A stretch of DNA of 64,000 nucleotides from JBHGXV01 sp041920505 (GCA_041920505.1 JBHGXV010000051.1:1-64000), one strand, 5' to 3'. Shown: positions 37,066-47,289, counted from the stretch's first letter. Numbers and translations: made by a program. Notes: generated from the letters alone by a model not told the origin.

Positions 37066-37611
37066 CTACCTGCTCATCTCTTCGATGACGATGTTGGAAT
37101 TGGTGAAGACACAAATCTCCGCAGCGGTCAACAACGCCGCTTCGGCAATCTCGCGGGCGCTTAACTGCGGCGCGTATTTCTTCAGCGCCCGTCCGGCCGC
37201 CAACGCGAAACTGCCGCCGGAACCGATGGCAAGAATGCCGTCGTCCGGTTCGATGATCTCTCCGTTGCCGGAGATGAGCAGCAAATGGTCCTTGTTCATG
37301 ACGATCATCATCGCTTCGAGCCGTCGCAAAATCTTGTCGGAGCGCCATTCTTTCGCCAGTTCCACGGCGGCGCGCTGCAAATTTCCGTGGAACTCCTCCA
37401 GTTTGGCTTCAAATTTTTCGAACAGGGTAATCGCGTCCGCGACGGAGCCGGCGAACCCGGCGATCACTTCTCCCCGATACAACCTCCTCACCTTTTTGGC
37501 GCCGTGCTTCATCACCATGCTGTTGCCAAACGTCACCTGACCGTCCCCGGCCATCGCCGCCCCGCCCTGATGGTGGATGGCAAAGATTGTTGTGGCGTGA
37601 AACTGTTCCAT
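37066..37611 (-). CDS. hslV: ATP-dependent protease peptidase subunit HslV (ClpQ/CodW)
   Basis: 181 residues from ATG at 37611 with GGGAGGTG upstream. The catalytic Thr of the family corresponds to Thr7 (MEQFHATTIF), so a 6-residue leader would have to be removed. The Ser2 that B. subtilis CodW is reported to use is absent. Other motifs are GDGQVTFG, GFAGSVADA and AIGSGG. Confidence 0.95.
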   Translation of the reverse strand: MEQFHATTIFAIHHQGGAAMAGDGQVTFGNSMVMKHGAKKVRRLYRGEVIAGFAGSVADAITLFEKFEAKLEEFHGNLQRAAVELAKEWRSDKILRRLEAMMIVMNKDHLLLISGNGEIIEPDDGILAIGSGGSFALAAGRALKKYAPQLSAREIAEAALLTAAEICVFTNSNIVIEEMSR

Positions 37612-37612
37612 C

Positions 37613-38542
37613 TTAGCTGTCACCTCCCGCTTGTTCGGCCCGTGGATGGGTTGCGTCGTATACCTGTCGCAATCGTTCTTTCGTAACGTGTGTGTATACT
37701 TGTGTGGTCGAGATATTCGCATGCCCGAGCAATTCCTGTACCGTTCGCAGATCGGCTCCCGCATTCAGCAAATGCGTCGCGAACGTGTGGCGAAACGTGT
37801 GCGGGGAGATGTTGAGATGCAGAGCCGTGGTTTGCACGTATTTATCGACAATACGGCGAACGCTCCGGTCAGAGAGAGGTTCGCCCCGATAATTCAACAG
37901 CAGTCGTCCGTGGTCCGGTTTCCCGTTTAGCAGGGAAGTTCTCCCCTCTTTTAAATATTGCCGAATTGCCGCGACGGCATAACTGCCTACGGGAACATAA
38001 CGCTCCTTCGACCCTTTCCCGAACACGAGCGCCACACCGTTCGACAGATCGAGCGATTGGACGCGCAACGTCACCAATTCGGTGACGCGAACGCCGCTCG
38101 CGTACAAGAGCTCAAAAATAACCCGATCCCGCTGGCCCAATGGCGTCGTCGGGTCGGGTGCTTCCAACAGCGCCTGGATTTCTTGCGGGTAAAGAAAGGC
38201 GGGCAACTTCTTTTCCACCTTTGGCGTGGACACCATCTGAAAAGGGTTCTGCTGAAGCCGCCCTTCCCGCATCTGGAAGCGGAAAAAACTGCGCAAACTG
38301 GAGAGTTTGCGGGCAATACTCCGGCGGGCAAGCCCTTTTTTCGCCAGATGTGCAAGAAAGGAACGTCCATGCAAATAAGAAACAGCAGCAAATGCGGCGA
38401 TTTGGTGCTGTTCCATAAAGGCGACAAATTCAAGAATATCTGCGACATATTGATTGACAGTATGCGAAGATGCGTTCTTTTCCACGCGAAGATACTGCGC
38501 GAACGATTCTACCCAGGTGGAAACATCTGCGTTTTTGTCCAT
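37613..38542 (-). CDS. xerC: Tyrosine recombinase XerC (CodV)
   Basis: 309 residues from ATG at 38542 (AGGGGAG upstream). It resolves chromosome dimers at dif together with XerD. It has an N-terminal SAM-like core-binding domain. The catalytic set is Arg in YASGVRVTELV, HTFRHTFATHLL, a GH pair in LLGHANIS and the nucleophile Tyr in TTQVYTHV. It ends 1 nt before hslV. Confidence 0.95.
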   Translation of the reverse strand: MDKNADVSTWVESFAQYLRVEKNASSHTVNQYVADILEFVAFMEQHQIAAFAAVSYLHGRSFLAHLAKKGLARRSIARKLSSLRSFFRFQMREGRLQQNPFQMVSTPKVEKKLPAFLYPQEIQALLEAPDPTTPLGQRDRVIFELLYASGVRVTELVTLRVQSLDLSNGVALVFGKGSKERYVPVGSYAVAAIRQYLKEGRTSLLNGKPDHGRLLLNYRGEPLSDRSVRRIVDKYVQTTALHLNISPHTFRHTFATHLLNAGADLRTVQELLGHANISTTQVYTHVTKERLRQVYDATHPRAEQAGGDS

Positions 38543-38573
38543 CTCAGACGCACTCCCCTCGCAAGGCATCTAT

Positions 38574-38602
38574 ATGTTATCACAGTGCCTATAAGAGTTC
38601 AA
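38574..38602 (-). promoter_or_regulatory. Candidate promoter of xerC-hslV-hslU-codY
   Basis: On the minus strand, TTGAAC, 17 bp, TAACAT, ending 32 bp before the xerC ATG. Four of six bases match in each hexamer. The -35 overlaps the end of trmFO. Confidence 0.35.
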
Positions 38603-39918
38603 CTAAAGTTGTGTGTCTTTTGTGTAAAATTCTGAATTGTGTCCAACGCCCGTTGCGCCAACCGTTCGTTCTTTACTTTCTTGTTGCGAATCCGTTGCGG
38701 CAGTTGGGGCAACAGTCCGAAGTTGGCGTTCATCGGCTGGAAGTGCGTCGGATCGGCGGTGGTGATGTAGTGGGCCATGCTGCCGATCACTGTCTCCGGC
38801 GGGAGGACAAGCGGCGGCTCTCCCTTGGCCAGGCGGGCGGCGTTGATTCCCGCCAGCAGTCCGGACGCGGCCGATTCCACGTAGCCTTCCACGCCAGTCA
38901 TCTGCCCGGCGAAGAACAGGGTGTCGCGGTCCTTGTACTGATACGTCGGGCGCAACAGCTTGGGCGAATTGATAAACGTGTTGCGGTGCATCACGCCGTA
39001 ACGGATAATTTCGCAGTTCTCCAGTCCCGGAATCAGCGAAAAGACGCGCTTTTGTTCCGGCCATTTGAGATGGGTCTGGAAGCCCACGATATTGTACAGG
39101 GTGGCCGCGCTGTTGTCCTGGCGCAGTTGCACGACCGCAAACGGCTGTTTGCCGGTGCGCGGATCGATCAGTCCGACAGGCTTGAGCGGGCCGAACAGCA
39201 TCGTCTGTCTGCCCCGCTTGGCCATCACTTCGATCGGCATGCATCCTTCGAAGTAAATCTCTTTTTCGAACTCTTTCAGCGGGACTGCTTCTGCCGTGAT
39301 CAACGCCTCGTAAAAGCGGTCGAACTCTTCTTCGCTCATCGGGCAGTTGAGGTACGCCGCCTCTCCCTTGTCGTAGCGGGAGGCGACGAACACTTTGTCC
39401 ATGTTGATCGAGTCCTTTTCGATGATCGGCGCAGCGGCGTCGTAAAAGTACAGGTATTCCTCGCCAGTGAGCCGCCTGAGCCGTTCGGACAGCGCCGGCG
39501 AGGTGAGCGGACCGCTCGCGATCACGACAATGCCCTCGGGAATGTCGGTCACTTCTTCGTTGCGCACTTCGATCAGCGGATGGTTGCGGATCGTCTCGGT
39601 GACGTAGCCGGCAAATTCGTGGCGGTCGACGGCGAGCGCGCCACCCGCTGGCACCGCGCACCTGTCGGCGGCGCCGATGATCAGCGAATCAAACCGCCGC
39701 ATCTCTTCTTTCAGCACGCCTACCGCGTTGGTCAGCGAATTGGCGCGAAGCGAGTTGCTGCAGACAAGCTCGGCGAATTTGTCGGTATGGTGGGCCGGCG
39801 TCTGTTTCACCGGCCGCATCTCGTAAAGAGTAACCGGAACGCCGGACTTCGCGATCTGCCAGGCAGCCTCGCTGCCCGCCAAGCCGGCGCCGACAACCGT
39901 CACGTGCGGTTGCGTCAT
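38599..39918 (-). CDS. trmFO: Methylenetetrahydrofolate--tRNA-(uracil-5-)-methyltransferase TrmFO
   Basis: 439 residues. It makes m5U54 in the tRNA T-loop with folate and FAD. It has the dinucleotide-binding start HVTVVGAGLAGSEAAWQIA, the ELVCSNSLRAN segment and the MNANFGLLPQ region near the end. It follows topA by 27 nt, the standard Bacilli order. Confidence 0.96.
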   Translation of the reverse strand: MTQPHVTVVGAGLAGSEAAWQIAKSGVPVTLYEMRPVKQTPAHHTDKFAELVCSNSLRANSLTNAVGVLKEEMRRFDSLIIGAADRCAVPAGGALAVDRHEFAGYVTETIRNHPLIEVRNEEVTDIPEGIVVIASGPLTSPALSERLRRLTGEEYLYFYDAAAPIIEKDSINMDKVFVASRYDKGEAAYLNCPMSEEEFDRFYEALITAEAVPLKEFEKEIYFEGCMPIEVMAKRGRQTMLFGPLKPVGLIDPRTGKQPFAVVQLRQDNSAATLYNIVGFQTHLKWPEQKRVFSLIPGLENCEIIRYGVMHRNTFINSPKLLRPTYQYKDRDTLFFAGQMTGVEGYVESAASGLLAGINAARLAKGEPPLVLPPETVIGSMAHYITTADPTHFQPMNANFGLLPQLPQRIRNKKVKNERLAQRALDTIQNFTQKTHNFS

Positions 39919-39945
39919 GGTGTCAAAACCTCCTGCTTCTTATCC

Positions 39946-42027
39946 TTACGAATCAGCTTCTTCCTGGTAGTCACAAGTTGTGCAGACCACGGTGACGCCT
40001 TGCTTTTTCCGTTTTTTCTCCACCAGCATGCCTTGGCATTTCGGGCACGGGCGGGTAATCGGTTTGTCCCACAGCACGAATTCGCACTCGGGGTAGTTGT
40101 TGCACCCGTAGAAGACGCGGTTCTTCTTGCTTTTCCGCTCGATGATCATGCCTGTCTCGCACTGCGGGCAGTGGACGCCCGTCTCTTTGACGATCGGCTT
40201 GGTAAACCGGCACTCCGGAAAACCGGAGCAGGCGAGAAACTTGCCGAAGCGCCCCAGCTTGTAGACGAGGTGGCGGCCGCACTTCTCGCACAGCTCCTCG
40301 GAGACTTCGTCCTTGATCTCCACCTCTTCCATCTGCTCCTCCGCTTCTTCCACGCGCTTGGCGAAGTCGCGGTAAAACTCGTCCAGCACCTTGATCCAGT
40401 CCGCCATGCCCTCTTCCACTTTATCCAGGTCGGACTCCATTTGCGAGGTGAACTCGACGTCGAGAATTTCGGGGAAAAACTCTTCGATCAGGGAAATGAC
40501 GATCTCGCCCAGTTCGGTCGGCACAAACCGCTTATCCTCCAGCGCCACATAACCCCGCTTCTGAATCGTCTCCAGCGTCGGCGCATAGGTGGACGGGCGC
40601 CCAATCCCTTTTTCTTCCAGCGTCTTCACCAGTCGGGCCTCGGTGTAGCGCGGCGGCGGCTGGGTGAAGTGCTGACTCGGTTCGATGCGCGTAAGCTCAA
40701 GCGTTTGCCCTTCCTCGATCGGCGGCAGGATCGCGTCCGCTTCCTTGTCCGCGCCGTCGTCGCTGCCTTCGACGTAGACTTTCATGAAGCCGGGAAACTT
40801 CACCTTGGAACCGGTGGCGCGGAAAGTGACTCCGTTCACTTCAATGTCCACGCTCATCGTGTCCAGCACGGCGGAGGCCATCTGGCTGGCCAAAAACCGT
40901 TCCCAGATCAGCCGGTACAGCCGCAACTGGTCGCGGGACAAATACTCCTTGATCTCGTCGGGATGGCGCTGCACCGACGTCGGTCGGATCGCTTCGTGGG
41001 CGTCCTGGGCGTTTTCGCTCTTGCCGTGCGTGCGCGCTTCGGCAAGCGCGTACTCCGGTCCGAACTGCTCCAGGATGTATGCCTTGGCCTCTTCCTGAGC
41101 CGTCACGGAAACGCGGGTGGAGTCGGTGCGCATGTAGGTAATCAGACCTACGGTGCCTTCCTTCCCAAGGTCGATTCCCTCATACAGTTGCTGGGCGATC
41201 ATCATCGTCTTGGCCGCGCGAAAATTCAGCTTGCGGGCCGCTTCCTGCTGCAGCGAACTGGTGATAAACGGCGGCGCCGGATTGCGTTTCCGCTCCCGTT
41301 TGGTCACTTTGCGGACGACAAACGGCTGGTCTTTCACTCTTGCCAGCACTTCGTCCACGTCCGCTTGCGAGCGTAGCTCCACCTTTTCCTCGCCGAAGCC
41401 GTGGAAGCGGGCTTCAAACGGCTTGCCGTCGCACAGCAAGGTGCTGCTGATCGTCCAGTATTCTTCGGGTACGAACTCCTTGATTTCCTTTTCGCGGTCA
41501 ATGATCAGTTTGACCGTGACCGACTGCACCCGGCCCGCGCTCAAGCCTTTGCGCACTTTTTTCCACAGCAACGGGCTGATGTTGTAGCCGACGAGCCGAT
41601 CCAGGATTCGCCGCGCCTGCTGGGCGTTTACCAGATCCATGTTGATGTGGCGCGGGTGTTTAAACGCTTCCTTCACCGCGTCCTTGGTGATTTCGTTAAA
41701 CACGACACGAAGAGGTTGCGATGTATCCAGGCCCAGATACTGCGCCAGATGCCAGGCGATCGCCTCCCCTTCGCGATCGGGGTCGGCCGCGAGATATACT
41801 TTCTTGGCTTTCTTGGCGGCGTCCTTCAACGCTTTCAGCACGTCGCCCTTGCCGCGAATCGTTATGTATTTCGGTTCGTAATCGCGCTCAACGTCTACGC
41901 CCATCTGGCTTTTCGGGAGGTCTCTGACATGGCCCATTGACGCTTTCACGATATATTTGCTGCCCAAGTATTTTCCGATGGTTTTCGCTTTCGCCGGGGA
42001 CTCGACTATTACGAGCGTATCAGCCAA
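39946..42027 (-). CDS. topA: DNA topoisomerase I (TTG start)
   Basis: 693 residues from TTG at 42027 with GGGGGAGG 6 nt upstream. It relaxes negative supercoils. It has a Toprim domain (LVIVESPAKAKTIGKYLG), active-site Tyr in GLITYMRTDSTRVS, and three C-terminal four-Cys zinc ribbons (starting CEKCGRHL, CPQCETGM, CPKCQGML). Transcribed from its own strong promoter. Confidence 0.97.
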   Translation of the reverse strand: MADTLVIVESPAKAKTIGKYLGSKYIVKASMGHVRDLPKSQMGVDVERDYEPKYITIRGKGDVLKALKDAAKKAKKVYLAADPDREGEAIAWHLAQYLGLDTSQPLRVVFNEITKDAVKEAFKHPRHINMDLVNAQQARRILDRLVGYNISPLLWKKVRKGLSAGRVQSVTVKLIIDREKEIKEFVPEEYWTISSTLLCDGKPFEARFHGFGEEKVELRSQADVDEVLARVKDQPFVVRKVTKRERKRNPAPPFITSSLQQEAARKLNFRAAKTMMIAQQLYEGIDLGKEGTVGLITYMRTDSTRVSVTAQEEAKAYILEQFGPEYALAEARTHGKSENAQDAHEAIRPTSVQRHPDEIKEYLSRDQLRLYRLIWERFLASQMASAVLDTMSVDIEVNGVTFRATGSKVKFPGFMKVYVEGSDDGADKEADAILPPIEEGQTLELTRIEPSQHFTQPPPRYTEARLVKTLEEKGIGRPSTYAPTLETIQKRGYVALEDKRFVPTELGEIVISLIEEFFPEILDVEFTSQMESDLDKVEEGMADWIKVLDEFYRDFAKRVEEAEEQMEEVEIKDEVSEELCEKCGRHLVYKLGRFGKFLACSGFPECRFTKPIVKETGVHCPQCETGMIIERKSKKNRVFYGCNNYPECEFVLWDKPITRPCPKCQGMLVEKKRKKQGVTVVCTTCDYQEEADS

Positions 42028-42062
42028 CGTATTCCTCCCCCTTTACATGTAGAATCTCCCCT

Positions 42063-42091
42063 ATTATTCAATATGGTTTTTCTTTTGTCAA
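42063..42091 (-). promoter_or_regulatory. Strong sigma-A promoter of topA
   Basis: On the minus strand, TTGACA (consensus -35), exactly 17 bp, and AATAAT (5 of 6). It is the best promoter in the window. It lies between the dprA stop and topA, so topA-trmFO can be expressed without dprA. Confidence 0.8.
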
Positions 42092-42104
42092 ACTGTAACA
42101 ACCG

Positions 42105-43220
42105 TCACACCTGATCGCGCAGTTTTACATAATAGCCGCCGGGAAGACAGGCGGCCAGTCCTTTGGTCACAAGCCGCAAGAGGTCGCGGTCCAATCCGGG
42201 ACGGTCCGCCGCGTCCAATCTGACATACAGCTCGTCCCAGTGCAACGGGGTGTACTCCAGAAGAGCCAGCAAGCGTCGCTGTGATGCCTCAAGCGCCGGG
42301 GCAGCCGGCTGTTGCGTCCATTCCCGCACGGGCATGAACCGTGGAAACTCCTCCAACACGTCCCTGCCTCCTGTTACTAACTTTGCGCCTTGTTTGATCA
42401 GGTTATGCGGCCCCGCGCTTCCAGCGGAAAAAATCGGCCCCGGCACGGCGAACACCTCCCGCCCTTGTTCCAGGGCACAGTCGGCGGTAATCAGCGAGCC
42501 GCTCCGCTCCGCCGCCTCCACGACCACGACGCCAAGGCTGAGCCCGCTGATAATTCGGTTGCGCTCGGGAAACAGGCCGGAACGCGGAGGTGTCCCCGGC
42601 GGATATTCGGAGAGCAACAATCCGGCTTCCGCGATCTCCCGGTACAGCGCCCGGTGCCGGGCCGGGTACACCTGATCAATCCCGCATCCCAGGACGGCGA
42701 TCGAGCCCGCTCCCGCTTGCAGGGCGGCCCGGTGCGCTTCGGCGTCAATCCCGTGGGCCAGTCCGGAAACGATCACCATCCCGGCCTGCGCCAATTCACT
42801 CGTCAATTGTTGACAAACCGCTCTGCCGTATGGGCTCGGTTTTCGCGTTCCGACGACAGCGATCGCCGGTTTGTCGAGCCATGCCGGATTTCCTCTGGCA
42901 AACAGCACGAGCGGCGCATCGGGAATCTCCGCCACGAGGGCAGGAAACGATTCGTCAAGAAAGCAGAAAAACGAGAATCCGGCTCTGAGCCTCTCCGCTT
43001 TCGCCGCCCTGACCCGCGACTCGCTCAAGCGCCGCTCGATTTGCTGCCGAACGCTCCGCGACAGCCGCAACGCGTTGGCCCACGGTTCGTTCCAACGGCG
43101 AGGAAATTGAGAAAAACTACCCAATTCCTCATAGATTAAGCGCAGGGTCTTTCGTCCCACCCCGTCGATTTGCGCCAGCGCGTACAACCAATCCCGTTCC
43201 TCCAAGTCCGTATGCTCCAT
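42105..43220 (-). CDS. dprA: DNA-processing protein DprA
   Basis: 371 residues. It loads RecA on incoming single strands in transformation. An N-terminal HhH-like domain, the Rossmann core with AVVGTRKPSPYGRAV and VSGLAHGIDAEAHRAAL, and a C-terminal winged-helix segment (about 300-371) are visible. AAGGAGGG precedes the ATG. It is the usual neighbour of topA and sucCD. Confidence 0.95.
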   Translation of the reverse strand: MEHTDLEERDWLYALAQIDGVGRKTLRLIYEELGSFSQFPRRWNEPWANALRLSRSVRQQIERRLSESRVRAAKAERLRAGFSFFCFLDESFPALVAEIPDAPLVLFARGNPAWLDKPAIAVVGTRKPSPYGRAVCQQLTSELAQAGMVIVSGLAHGIDAEAHRAALQAGAGSIAVLGCGIDQVYPARHRALYREIAEAGLLLSEYPPGTPPRSGLFPERNRIISGLSLGVVVVEAAERSGSLITADCALEQGREVFAVPGPIFSAGSAGPHNLIKQGAKLVTGGRDVLEEFPRFMPVREWTQQPAAPALEASQRRLLALLEYTPLHWDELYVRLDAADRPGLDRDLLRLVTKGLAACLPGGYYVKLRDQV

Positions 43221-43299
43221 CCCAAGCCCTCCTTGATCGTCTCTTGCTCTATCTAATCAGAGGGCGGTCGGACAAAAAAACGTTGTTATTGTTCTATAA

Positions 43300-43336
43300 A
43301 TAAAGGAAAAAAGAAGGCGAAACGGTTCGCCTTCTT
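43300..43336 (-). terminator. Intrinsic terminator after sucCD
   Basis: Perfect 11-bp stem AAGAAGGCGAA / TTCGCCTTCTT with a 4-nt loop, followed on the minus strand by a T-rich run. It ends the sucCD unit before dprA. Confidence 0.9.
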
Positions 43337-43350
43337 CTCGATGGAGCCGA

Positions 43351-44277
43351 TTAGCTCAGCACTTTTTCCAGCATGCCTCTTTCTTTCAGCACTTCAACCA
43401 GGGTCTCGCCGATGACGGCAGGGGTTTTGGCTACGCGCACGCCGCACGCTTCCAGTTTGGCGATTTTCTCTTTCGCGGTGCCTTTGCCGCCGGAGATGAT
43501 CGCACCCGCGTGCCCCATGCGTTTGCCCGGAGGCGCGGTTTGGCCGCCGATAAAGCCGACAACCGGTTTTTTCATGTTGGCGGCAATCCACTCAGCCGCT
43601 TCTTCTTCCGCAGTACCGCCGATTTCGCCGATCATGATGACCGCTTCCGTGCCCGGGTCTTCGTTAAACATTTTCAGCACGTCGATGAAGTTGGTGCCGT
43701 TCACCGGGTCGCCACCGATGCCGACTGCGGTGGATTGACCGATGCCGCGCGTGGTGGTTTGATGCACCGCTTCATAGGTCAAGGTACCGGAACGAGAGAC
43801 GATCCCCACTTTGCCCGGCATGTGGATGTAACCGGGCATGATACCGATCTTGCACTCTCCCGGAGTAATGACGCCAGGGCAGTTCGGACCGATCAGGCGG
43901 GTTTTCTTGCCTTCCATGTAGCGTTTCACTTTCACCATGTCCAAGACCGGGATGCCCTCGGTGATGCAGATGACCAGATCCAGCTCCGCATCCACCGCTT
44001 CCATGATCGCGTCAGCGGCGCCTGCCGGCGGCACGTAGATCACGGATGCGTTCGCCCCCGTTTTTTCCTTGGCTTCGGCAACCGTATTGAACACCGGAAC
44101 GGTCACCACTTTGCCGTTGTCCAGCGTGAAGTCGACGTTCATGCCGCCTTTGCCCGGCACGGCGCCGGCGACTACCTGCGTGCCGTATTCCAGCGCGCCT
44201 TTGGTATGGAACATCCCGGTTTTACCGGTCATGTTCTGTGTGATCACTTTCGTATCTTTATTGATAAGAATACTCAT
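43351..44277 (-). CDS. sucD: Succinate-CoA ligase (ADP-forming) alpha subunit
   Basis: 308 residues from ATG at 44277 (GGTGGGAG upstream). It is a TCA-cycle enzyme that converts succinyl-CoA to succinate with ATP formation. It has the CoA-binding start MTGKTGMFHTKGALEYGTQ, the GIVSRSGTLTYEA segment and the phospho-His in GHAGAIISGG. Partner of sucC upstream. Confidence 0.97.
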   Translation of the reverse strand: MSILINKDTKVITQNMTGKTGMFHTKGALEYGTQVVAGAVPGKGGMNVDFTLDNGKVVTVPVFNTVAEAKEKTGANASVIYVPPAGAADAIMEAVDAELDLVICITEGIPVLDMVKVKRYMEGKKTRLIGPNCPGVITPGECKIGIMPGYIHMPGKVGIVSRSGTLTYEAVHQTTTRGIGQSTAVGIGGDPVNGTNFIDVLKMFNEDPGTEAVIMIGEIGGTAEEEAAEWIAANMKKPVVGFIGGQTAPPGKRMGHAGAIISGGKGTAKEKIAKLEACGVRVAKTPAVIGETLVEVLKERGMLEKVLS

Positions 44278-44360
44278 CGCGTATACTCCCACCTTTTCTT
44301 AACGTGTATGAAAGCAGACTCGAAAACGCATTCAAAACGCCTGAATATCCGCGCGTCGCG

Positions 44361-45521
<1,161 letters not shown>

Positions 45522-45643
45522 TCTCCATCCTCCTATCAGCAGTTTGGATTGATCTACGTAGGCAGGTCCGATAGCCCAACAAGACATATTCTCTTTAAAC
45601 TGACAAATTCCTGCCACATTTCCGTCGAATAAAATTTTTTACG

Positions 45644-45683
45644 ACAAAAAAAGAGGTAAATCGACAGGTGCTGCTCTCCTCTT
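45644..45683 (-). terminator. Candidate terminator after the AlbA_2 gene
   Basis: Stem AAGAGG / CCTCTT with a short inner stem in a 21-nt loop, then a T7 run on the minus strand. It lies 7 nt past the stop of a frame that continues the AlbA_2 gene (see findings), and before sucC. Confidence 0.55.
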
Positions 45684-45766
45684 ATAGCCTCACCAACCGT
45701 CCCCGATCTCATAATCGGCATTTTCGTATTTCTGTAACGTCTGCTCGCCGCTTTCCCAAAAAGTTC

Positions 45767-46666
45767 CTACAACAGTCCCAAGCGCCTGCTGATTTCGCTG
45801 CCCAGGCGGCGCTTGACGTAAATCTCGCCGATCTGGTGCGGGTCCTTGACGGTCACCGAGCGGTTGTTGGTGCGGATGGTGACGAACTTTTCGCCGTTCT
45901 TGTCCAGGCCGCAAATCAGGTCAGACCCGACCTCGACGAAAATCACCACCACGTATTTGTCATCCACCTTTTTCAGCGAGATTTTCGGAAACGGGGCCAG
46001 AATCGGCGTCGTCTTGTCCTGGATGTACTGGGTGATCGCCAACAGATACTTGTCCGGATCGCCGTAGTGGGCCAGCTCCTCGTTCACCCCGATGATCCGG
46101 CCGTCGTCGTCGATCCCGAGAAACAGATTGCCGTTGTTGCTGTTGGCAAACGCGACGATCGACTTGATGATCGCCTGTTTGGAATTGAGAAAATCCCGCT
46201 TGAACTCGATCATGTCATTTTCGCCCAACTGGGTGGCGGTCACGGGGTCATCCACCCGGCCCAGGTAGCGAAAGCGGCTCAGCGCGCCGAGGCGGTACAC
46301 GTACTCTTCAAAAATGTCGGCGGGCAGAGTGATTTCCTCGATGACCGCGTTGGTGTTTTGCCACAGCTTGTACGTCTGCGGCGAGAAGCACATGTCAAAC
46401 AGCACCGACGTGCCCAACGACTTGATGTTCATGCCAATCGCCGCTGTCGTCACGTAGGCGGGCTGGTAGGAGTCGAGCCCTTGCGCCTCCATGACGCCGC
46501 TTTGCACCAGGTAGTCGAAGTACCCCCTGGGAAGCTGGACGGACGGCTTGATCAACTCGCGCCGCTGCGGCTCATGGGGGCGTTTGACCACGTGGTGCAG
46601 CTCAAACGTTACGTCCGATTCGTCAGCCCGTTGAATTATCGCCAAAAAGAAGCAGGTTATCCGCAT
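45767..46666 (-). CDS. AlbA_2 (Schlafen-type) domain protein, possibly frameshifted at both ends
   Basis: 299 residues in the intact frame. The C-terminal half has the AlbA_2 pattern: GENDMIEFKRDF, IVAFANSNNGNLFLGIDDDG, RIIGVNEEL, a putative nucleic-acid-binding fold. The N-terminal 145 residues match nothing I know. The start MRITCFFLA is odd, and the ribosome site AAAGGTGG lies only 3 nt away. Another frame gives a more natural start at 46682, and the same frame runs past the stop to 45690. It may be a gene with two indels. It stands alone between sucC and the accessory cluster. Confidence 0.6.
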   Translation of the reverse strand: MRITCFFLAIIQRADESDVTFELHHVVKRPHEPQRRELIKPSVQLPRGYFDYLVQSGVMEAQGLDSYQPAYVTTAAIGMNIKSLGTSVLFDMCFSPQTYKLWQNTNAVIEEITLPADIFEEYVYRLGALSRFRYLGRVDDPVTATQLGENDMIEFKRDFLNSKQAIIKSIVAFANSNNGNLFLGIDDDGRIIGVNEELAHYGDPDKYLLAITQYIQDKTTPILAPFPKISLKKVDDKYVVVIFVEVGSDLICGLDKNGEKFVTIRTNNRSVTVKDPHQIGEIYVKRRLGSEISRRLGLL

Positions 46667-46703
46667 AATCCACCTTTCTCATGTTCAGCGTCTCATAGGT
46701 CTT

Positions 46704-46732
46704 ATTGTAGAGGGTCTTCGCGCACTTTGCCA
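46704..46732 (-). promoter_or_regulatory. Weak candidate promoter of the AlbA_2 gene
   Basis: On the minus strand, TACAAT (-10, 5 of 6) with TGGCAA 17 bp upstream (3 of 6). The rest of the 46733-46913 region is AT-rich; I see nothing else in it. Confidence 0.3.
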
Positions 46733-46913
46733 CCCTTTTGCCGGATTCCGCGAACCCGAAACGCGAAAAACATCCGTTCGACCTTTTCTTTTTTGTGACG
46801 AAACTTTCACTAAAAACGAAGCCAGGAAAATCCGAATCAAAGAGTAGACGTTCGTTTATCCTGCTTTTGGCCTAGTCCATACCGACTGGGCTCTTTTTTC
46901 ATTTTTGCCAGAT

Positions 46914-46946
46914 TTACAAAAAAAGAGCGGCACAACGCCGCTCTTT
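46914..46946 (-). terminator. Intrinsic terminator after the FliF-like small gene
   Basis: Perfect 10-bp stem AAAGAGCGGC / GCCGCTCTTT, 5-nt loop, with a T7 run on the minus strand. It ends the hemerythrin / radical SAM / small protein series. Confidence 0.9.
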
Positions 46947-46961
46947 GCAAGGCCCATCGCT

Positions 46962-47231
46962 TTAGCGGGACGGTACGCCCGCTTTGCCCATCTCTACCAG
47001 AATCGTTTCCAACTGGTCTTGATGAACCAAAATCTGGTTGTCTTTTTCCTGAAAATCGTAGCCTTCTTTTTGCAGAAAATGCTCCACTTCGACCCGCTGT
47101 TTTTGCGTCAGGTCGTAGGAAATCAGCGGCACGTACGGCGTTTGATCCGGTTTGAACCAAACGAAGAGCGCGATCGCGACCATCACGAGGACGACGCCGA
47201 TGCCCAAGTAGCGCTTTTGAACGGTTGTCAT
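46962..47231 (-). CDS. Small membrane protein resembling the first ring-building domain of FliF/SctJ
   Basis: 89 residues: a membrane segment (about 8-26), then about 55 residues outside. These align by eye with FliF ring-building motif 1 of the same window: YVPLISYDLTQKQRVEVE against YVSLYNQKLSEQEVGLIK, and ILVHQDQLETILVEMGKAGVP against IEVPQKQAEDIIVELAAQGIP. The FliF second motif, periplasmic rest and C-tail are absent. GGAGG lies 8 nt before the ATG and a strong terminator follows, so it is a real gene. Function unknown. Confidence 0.75.
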   Translation of the reverse strand: MTTVQKRYLGIGVVLVMVAIALFVWFKPDQTPYVPLISYDLTQKQRVEVEHFLQKEGYDFQEKDNQILVHQDQLETILVEMGKAGVPSR

Positions 47232-47289
47232 CAGGGTTTCCCTCCTGCTGCGACAAAATCACGTTCCCTATCCTATCACGATCCTTCGG

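Noticed and set aside
38470..41376. A 968-codon open frame on the plus strand
   Set aside because: It lies antisense to trmFO and topA, both certain. Its sequence is Arg/His-rich without domains, as expected for the complement of GC-rich genes.
46837..47262. A 141-codon minus-strand frame overlapping the FliF-like small gene
   Set aside because: It runs in another frame through the small gene and its terminator, and it has no sensible composition.
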